From the NCBI GenBank assembly GCA_963704995.1, contig CAVPIM010000009.1, positions 1,512,660 to 1,576,659 of the forward strand: a DNA stretch of 64,000 bases, given 5' to 3'. The DNA comes from RYN-230 sp963704995. GTDB lineage: Bacteria; Actinomycetota; Actinomycetes; Streptosporangiales; Streptosporangiaceae. Shown here piece by piece: positions 60,040 to 64,000 of this stretch (positions within the stretch are counted from its first letter, which is position 1; each line of letters opens with the position of its first letter). The notes below the pieces were generated by a model. It did no database searches. It saw only the letters and a list, made by a program, of their open reading frames with translations, and was not told the origin of the DNA. A program made the position numbers and the translations under genes.

Positions 60040-60130
60040 TCCGGGCCGGCCGCAGGCCGCCCGCGGCCGTCCTGGTCCTGGGCCTGCGCGCCCGGCGGGC
60101 CGCGGGGCGGCGCCGATCAGCCTGACGAAC

Positions 60131-61138
60131 TCAGGCCGGCGCGCTGGCGCTGGGCGTCGTGACGGTCGCGGTGCCGGCCACGGCCAGGGCTGCGGGCAGG
60201 CCGGGGCAGCTGCCGGTGCCGCCCGGCGCGCGGGTGGACAGGGCGCCGGCGGCGCAGCCGAGGGCGGCGGCCTCGGGCAGGCCCAGGCCCTGGAGGAGGC
60301 CCGTGATCAGCCCGGCGTTGAAGCAGTCACCGGCCCCGGTGGCGTCGACGGGCGTGACGGGCGGGACGCTGACCCGGTGCCGCCGGGTGCCGTCGGCGCA
60401 CAGCGCGCCACGGGCACCGAGCTTGACCACGAGGCGGGACCCGGCCGCGGTCAGCACCGGCACCGCCGCGGCCAGGTCGGGCTCACCGCTGAGGTGGACC
60501 GCCTCGGCCTCGTTGGGCAGCAGCAGGTCCGCCCGGGCCAGCGCGGCGGTGAGCCGGTCGTCGCCCCACCGGCCGGACGGATCCCAGTTGGTGTCCAGGG
60601 ACACGGTCGCCCCGCCGGCCTGCGCGGCCGCCATCACCGCGGCCAGGCCGGGCCCGAGCGAGTCCTCGACCAGGAAGTAGGAGCTGATATGCAGGTGCCG
60701 GGCGCGGGTGAGCAGCGCGGCCGGGACGTCGGCGGCGGTCAGCGAGCCCACCGCCCCGAGGGCGGTCAGGATGGCCCGGTCCCCGCCGTTGGACAGGGCC
60801 ACGGTCATCCCGGTCGGCACGTCCTCGCGCACGGCCACGGCGCCGGTGCCGACCCCGGCCCGGGCCAGCTGGTCCAGCATGAACTGGCCCGCCGGGTCGT
60901 CACCGACCGCGGCGACCAGCGCCACACTGAGGCCGAGCCGCGCGGCGGCCACCGCGGTGATCGACGCCGAACCGCCGACCACCAGCGACATGCTGTCGAC
61001 GAGCTTCTCCTGCTGGCCGAAGCCGGGGGTGACGTCGCGGCCGAGGACGAGCACGTCCGGGTTGCAGTCGCCGACGACCACCAGGTCGATGACGTCAGGA
61101 TCCGGGACCCCGGGCGGCGGTCCTTCAGGCGGTGACAA
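60131..61138 (-). CDS. PfkB family carbohydrate kinase
   Basis: 335 residues from ATG 61138. Ribokinase fold with the substrate motif SLVVGGSASITAVAAARLG near the N-terminus and signature 2 TPVDATGAGDCFNAG with the catalytic Asp. VVVGDCNPDVLVLG begins the fold. It overlaps the DeoR gene by 14 bp and is last in the operon, so it may phosphorylate the sugar that the operon degrades. The substrate is not fixed by sequence. Confidence 0.88.
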   Translation of the reverse strand: MSPPEGPPPGVPDPDVIDLVVVGDCNPDVLVLGRDVTPGFGQQEKLVDSMSLVVGGSASITAVAAARLGLSVALVAAVGDDPAGQFMLDQLARAGVGTGAVAVREDVPTGMTVALSNGGDRAILTALGAVGSLTAADVPAALLTRARHLHISSYFLVEDSLGPGLAAVMAAAQAGGATVSLDTNWDPSGRWGDDRLTAALARADLLLPNEAEAVHLSGEPDLAAAVPVLTAAGSRLVVKLGARGALCADGTRRHRVSVPPVTPVDATGAGDCFNAGLITGLLQGLGLPEAAALGCAAGALSTRAPGGTGSCPGLPAALAVAGTATVTTPSASAPA

Positions 61139-61910
61139 CGTTGACTCCAGCGTCCTCGAGCCGGGCCGCGTCCTCGGCGGCGATCCCGGCGTCGGTGACC
61201 AGCACGTCGATCTCCCCGGCGGTGCAGATGCGGGCGAACGCGCGGCGGCCCACCTTGGAACTGTCCGCCGCGATCACGACCTTGGCCGCCTGCCGGGCCA
61301 TCAGCCGGTTGATGCTGGCCTCCCCCTCATGATGGGCGGTGGCGCCGGCCGCCGCGTCGATCCCGTCCACGCCCAGGATGGCCACGTCCAGGGTGACCTG
61401 CTCCAGCACCCCGGTGGCCAGCGGCCCGGTCAGCTCGTAGGACTGCGGGCGGGCCACCCCGCCGGTAGTCACGATCTTGATGTGCTGGCGGACGGCCAGC
61501 TCGGTCGCGATGTTCAGCGCGTTGGTCACGACCGTGAGGCCGGGCGGGGGCACCTGCCCGTTCAGGTCGGAGCGGGTGGCCAGGGCCCGGGCCACCTCGG
61601 TGGTGGTGGTTCCGCCGTTCAGCCCGGCGATCTGGCCCGGGCGCACCAGCCCGGCCGCGACCGCGGCGATGCGCTGCTTCTCGGAGGGATGCCGCTCGCT
61701 CTTGTACCGCAGCGGCAGGTCGTAGGTGACGCCCTGGGCCACCGCGCCGCCGCGGATCCGGGTCAGCATCTGCTGGGTGGCGAGTTCGTCGAGGTCCCGG
61801 CGGACGGTGGCCTCGGACACGCCGAGGGCCTTCGCGGCCTCCTCGACCTGGAGCTGCCCGGCGGCCGCGAGCAGCTCCAGCAGCTCATTCCACCGCCGAT
61901 ACCGGGTCAC
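61125..61910 (-). CDS. DeoR/GlpR (AgaR-like) family transcriptional regulator
   Basis: 261 residues from GTG 61910. DeoR-type winged helix: LLAAAGQLQVEEAAKALGVSEATVRRDLDEL, read here as VEEAAKALGVS and EATVRRDLDEL. The C-terminal sugar-phosphate-sensing isomerase-like domain has GLNGGTTTTEVARAL and GVDGIDAAAGATAHHEGE. It overlaps the aldolase by 26 bp. In amino-sugar operons, AgaR-type repressors respond to a sugar phosphate intermediate. No operator was pinned down, as the operon start lies outside the window. Confidence 0.9.
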   Translation of the reverse strand: MTRYRRWNELLELLAAAGQLQVEEAAKALGVSEATVRRDLDELATQQMLTRIRGGAVAQGVTYDLPLRYKSERHPSEKQRIAAVAAGLVRPGQIAGLNGGTTTTEVARALATRSDLNGQVPPPGLTVVTNALNIATELAVRQHIKIVTTGGVARPQSYELTGPLATGVLEQVTLDVAILGVDGIDAAAGATAHHEGEASINRLMARQAAKVVIAADSSKVGRRAFARICTAGEIDVLVTDAGIAAEDAARLEDAGVNVVTA

Positions 61911-62745
61911 CGACGCCTCCGATCACGTGCAGCAGGCGGGCGACCTCCGCGGCGACCGCATCGCGCCCCGCCGAACCGTACCGCCTGGGATCGACCATTC
62001 CCGCATCGCCATTCAGGCACGCACGGACGGCCGCGGTGAAGGTCTTATTCAGCTGCGTCGCCACGTTAATCTTGGTCATTCCCGCGCGGACCGCCGCGGC
62101 CAGGCCGGCGTCGGGGACGCCGGACGAGCCGTGCAGCACCAGCGGCACGCTGACCGTGTCGTGGATCCTCGCGATGAGGCCCAGGTCCAGGGCCGCATCG
62201 CGGGTCAGCATCGCGTGCGAGCTGCCGACCGCGACCGCCAGCGCATCCACCCCGGTGGCGCCGACATAGGCGCTGGCCTCGTCCGGCCGGGTCCGGGCGC
62301 CCGGCGAATGCACGCCGTTCTTCCCGCCGATCTCGCCGAGTTCCGCCTCCACCCAGATGCCCCGGTCGTGGCACCACCGGGCCACCGCCGCGGTGGCCTC
62401 CACGTTCTGCCCGTAAGACAGCGCCGACGCGTCGTACATGACCGACCCCAGGCCGAGCCCGGCCGCCGCGTGCACGAGGTCCTCGCGGGTGGCGTGGTCC
62501 AGGTGGACCGCGACCGGCACGGTGACCGAGTCCGCGATCGACAGGCAGGCCCGCGCGATCGGCTCCAGCGCGCCGTGGTACGCGGCGCAGTTCTCGCTGA
62601 TCTGCAGCACCACGGGCGCGGCCGCGGCCTGCGCCCCGGCCACGATGGCCTCCGCGTGCTCGATGCCGATCACGTTGAACGCGCCGACCCCCCGGCCCGC
62701 CGCCTGGGCGGACCGGATGATCTCGCTCATCCCGGCGGCCGCCAT
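61885..62745 (-). CDS. Class II fructose/tagatose-bisphosphate aldolase (GatY/KbaY-like)
   Basis: 286 residues from ATG 62745, sharing its A with the kinase stop (TGATG). Zn ligands lie in VHLDHATREDLV, VEAELGEIGG, and the late HGSSGVPDAGL; KINVATQLNK holds the phosphate loop. It splits tagatose- or fructose-1,6-bisphosphate to DHAP and glyceraldehyde 3-phosphate. The neighbouring sugar-phosphate kinase and SIS isomerase support the tagatose type, but the exact sugar is inferred. Intact and ordinary length. Confidence 0.92.
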   Translation of the reverse strand: MAAAGMSEIIRSAQAAGRGVGAFNVIGIEHAEAIVAGAQAAAAPVVLQISENCAAYHGALEPIARACLSIADSVTVPVAVHLDHATREDLVHAAAGLGLGSVMYDASALSYGQNVEATAAVARWCHDRGIWVEAELGEIGGKNGVHSPGARTRPDEASAYVGATGVDALAVAVGSSHAMLTRDAALDLGLIARIHDTVSVPLVLHGSSGVPDAGLAAAVRAGMTKINVATQLNKTFTAAVRACLNGDAGMVDPRRYGSAGRDAVAAEVARLLHVIGGVGDPVSAVE

Positions 62746-63818
62746 CAGCGGGCCTCCCCGCGCACCGCCGCGGCCCCGTCCCCGGCGGTGGCCCCGTCCC
62801 CCATGATGGCTCCGTCGCCCACGGCGGCCGCCCCGTCACCGGGGCCGCCCGTCCTGGCCCGCGTCACCGTGATCCCGGCCCGCACCGAGGCGTAGTCCGC
62901 GGGACTGAACTCCCCGGCCACCGGGGCCAGGGCCGCCGCGGTGCCGAGCGCGACCGCGTGCCGCAGCCGCTCGTCCCACGGGTGCCCCAGGGCCAGCCCG
63001 TGCACCAGGCCCGCGGTCGCGGCGTCGCCGGCCCCGGTCGCGTTCCCGGCCACCACGGCCGGCGGGACCGCCTGCCAGTGATCGTCTCCGGTGTCCGCGT
63101 GCAGCCCGTCCGCGCCCAGCGAGACCACGACCGCCGCCGGGCCGGCGGCCCGCAGGTCGCGGGCCGCCGCGGCCACGGCCTGCCGGTCCACCCGGCCGGG
63201 AACGGGACCAGCCGGACCGGAACCGGACAGCGGCCGGCCGGCGAAATCCTCCAGCTCAGCCAGATTCGGCTTGACGATGTCGGGCCCGGCCGCCGCACCC
63301 AGGCGCAGCGCCTCCCCGTGCGCGTCCAGCAGCACCGGCACCCCGGCGGCGGCGGCCAGCACGATGAGCTCCGCGTACGTGCCGGGGGCCAGCCCCGGCG
63401 GCAGGCTCCCGGACAGGACCACGGCCGCGCACCCGGACAGGACCGAGGCGTAGCGCTCCCTGAACTCCGCGTACCCGTCCGCGGCGATCCGCGGGCCGGG
63501 CTCGCTGAACAGGGCCGCGTCCCCGGTCCGCCCGTCCACGATCGTGAACGTCCGCCGTGTCTCCCCCGCCACCCTGGTGAACGCCGCGGGCAAGGCCAGG
63601 GCGGCGAGCTCCGCCGTCACCGCCTCCCCGGTGGTCCCGCCGACCAGGCCCATGACCAGGACCTCGGCCCCCAGCGCGTGCAGCGTGCGGGCCACGTTCA
63701 GGCCCTTGCCGCCGGGACGTGCGTGCACCGAGGACGGCCGGTTCACCCCGGACCAGTCCACGGCCGGCACGTGATGGGTGACGTCCAGGGCGGGGTTGAG
63801 GCAGACGACCGCGATCAC
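62745..63818 (-). CDS. 1-phosphofructokinase / tagatose-6-phosphate kinase-like PfkB enzyme
   Basis: 357 residues from GTG 63818. LacC/FruK family: CLNPALDVTHHV, RPGGKGLNVARTLHALG, VVLSGSLPPGL and NATGAGDAATAG with the catalytic Asp. It phosphorylates a hexose phosphate at C1 to give the bisphosphate for the adjacent aldolase. The last 30 residues are a low-complexity tail of repeating GDGA units (DNA about 62761-62841), absent from typical family members. Coupled to the aldolase by TGATG. Confidence 0.92.
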   Translation of the reverse strand: MIAVVCLNPALDVTHHVPAVDWSGVNRPSSVHARPGGKGLNVARTLHALGAEVLVMGLVGGTTGEAVTAELAALALPAAFTRVAGETRRTFTIVDGRTGDAALFSEPGPRIAADGYAEFRERYASVLSGCAAVVLSGSLPPGLAPGTYAELIVLAAAAGVPVLLDAHGEALRLGAAAGPDIVKPNLAELEDFAGRPLSGSGPAGPVPGRVDRQAVAAAARDLRAAGPAAVVVSLGADGLHADTGDDHWQAVPPAVVAGNATGAGDAATAGLVHGLALGHPWDERLRHAVALGTAAALAPVAGEFSPADYASVRAGITVTRARTGGPGDGAAAVGDGAIMGDGATAGDGAAAVRGEAR

Positions 63819-63832
63819 ATCAACCGCCGGCC

Positions 63833-64000
63833 TCAGGGGGTGAGGATGACCGAGCGGGCCAGGTTCCGCGGCCGGTCCGGGTCCAGCCCGCGGGCCCGGG
63901 CCAGCGCCACGGCCACCCGCTGCACCCGGACCAGCTCGGCCAGCGGGTCCTCGTCGCTGAGCCAGGCCGTGCCGCCGGCCGCGGCGATCTCGGCGCCCAG
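63833..64000 (-). CDS. SIS-domain sugar-phosphate isomerase (AgaS-like), C-terminal end only
   Basis: Only the last 55 codons are in the window, stopping at 63833-63835, 14 bp before the kinase start. The tail RGLDPDRPRNLARSVILT is characteristic of SIS-domain sugar isomerases/deaminases of the GlmS/AgaS type, where the C-terminal lysine/arginine region closes the active site. With the kinase and aldolase it suggests conversion of an amino-sugar 6-phosphate to a ketose 6-phosphate. The start is outside the window. Confidence 0.8.
   Translation of the reverse strand: MGAEIAAAGGTAWLSDEDPLAELVRVQRVAVALARARGLDPDRPRNLARSVILTP

Noticed and set aside
1..64000. tRNA, rRNA, CRISPR arrays, insertion sequences, phage or integrase genes
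   Set aside because: None was recognised by reading. Short tandem arrays are present but lack the spacer structure of CRISPR. A dedicated tRNA or covariance-model search was not possible here.

Overview
The window is very GC-rich, uses many GTG starts, packs genes with 1-4 bp start/stop overlaps, and has long GC-rich hairpin terminators. Together with actinobacterial families (a PF04672-type SAM methyltransferase, a DUF4232 secreted protein, a PP2C/SpoIIE phosphatase, a membrane Ser/Thr kinase, a LysM plus tail-lysozyme wall protein), this points to an actinomycete chromosome, probably a Streptomyces- or Streptosporangium-like soil organism. I see no rRNA, tRNA, CRISPR array, insertion sequence or phage.

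Layout. 0-3 kb: a sugar-phosphate isomerase/epimerase (cut by the window edge) divergent from a LacI regulator with TTTCGAAAA sites, then an NMT1-type binding lipoprotein. 3-10 kb: a frameshifted SDR divergent from a TetR regulator with twin operators, a methyltransferase, a DUF4232 secreted protein, a zinc-ribbon membrane protein, an amidase and an MpaB-family oxygenase. 10.2-12.8 kb: a small protein and an ABC ATPase-permease-TetR operon headed by a 56-bp palindrome. 12.8-15.5 kb: methyltransferase, LysM wall hydrolase, NUDIX hydrolase.

15.5-22.9 kb is an organosulfur operon on the minus strand: SsuD-like and SfnG-like FMN monooxygenases, two SfnB/DszC-like acyl-CoA-dehydrogenase-fold oxygenases, a flavin reductase and an AmiS/UreI channel, divergent from a LysR regulator. 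Five consecutive genes carry about 14 single-base indels, while almost every other gene in the window is open. 22.8-25.7 kb: two sugar kinases (PfkB and BadF/GlcNAc-kinase type) and the PF04672 methyltransferase.

25.7-35.0 kb is a purine-degradation region. Allantoinase and allantoicase on the minus strand face uraD, uraH, an 8-oxoguanine/guanine-deaminase-type amidohydrolase, a two-gene xanthine dehydrogenase and urate oxidase on the plus strand. Together they run from guanine/xanthine through urate and allantoin to ureidoglycolate plus urea. A perfect 20-bp inverted repeat sits between the two arms and probably coordinates them.

35-47 kb is mixed: secreted protein, PH-like membrane protein, two GNATs, a small DNA-binding-like protein divergent from an SRPBCC protein, a histidine kinase/response regulator pair, VOC protein, F420-type LLM oxidoreductase, SpoIIE phosphatase with a 12-codon leader, SDR and Ser/Thr kinase. 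At 40.96-41.69 kb lie two head-to-head, internally deleted peptidase-family relics. 47.5-58.0 kb holds a complete oligopeptide ABC transporter (binding protein with a 29-codon upstream ORF, two permeases, fused double ATPase), followed by an HDAC-family amidohydrolase, a P1 peptidase and an S9 oligopeptidase: a peptide/amide scavenging block. 58-60 kb: a deleted XRE-type gene, a HicAB toxin-antitoxin pair and an SDR. 60.1-64 kb: a minus-strand hexosamine/tagatose-type catabolic operon (SIS isomerase, hexose-phosphate kinase, class II aldolase, DeoR repressor, PfkB kinase) running off the right edge.
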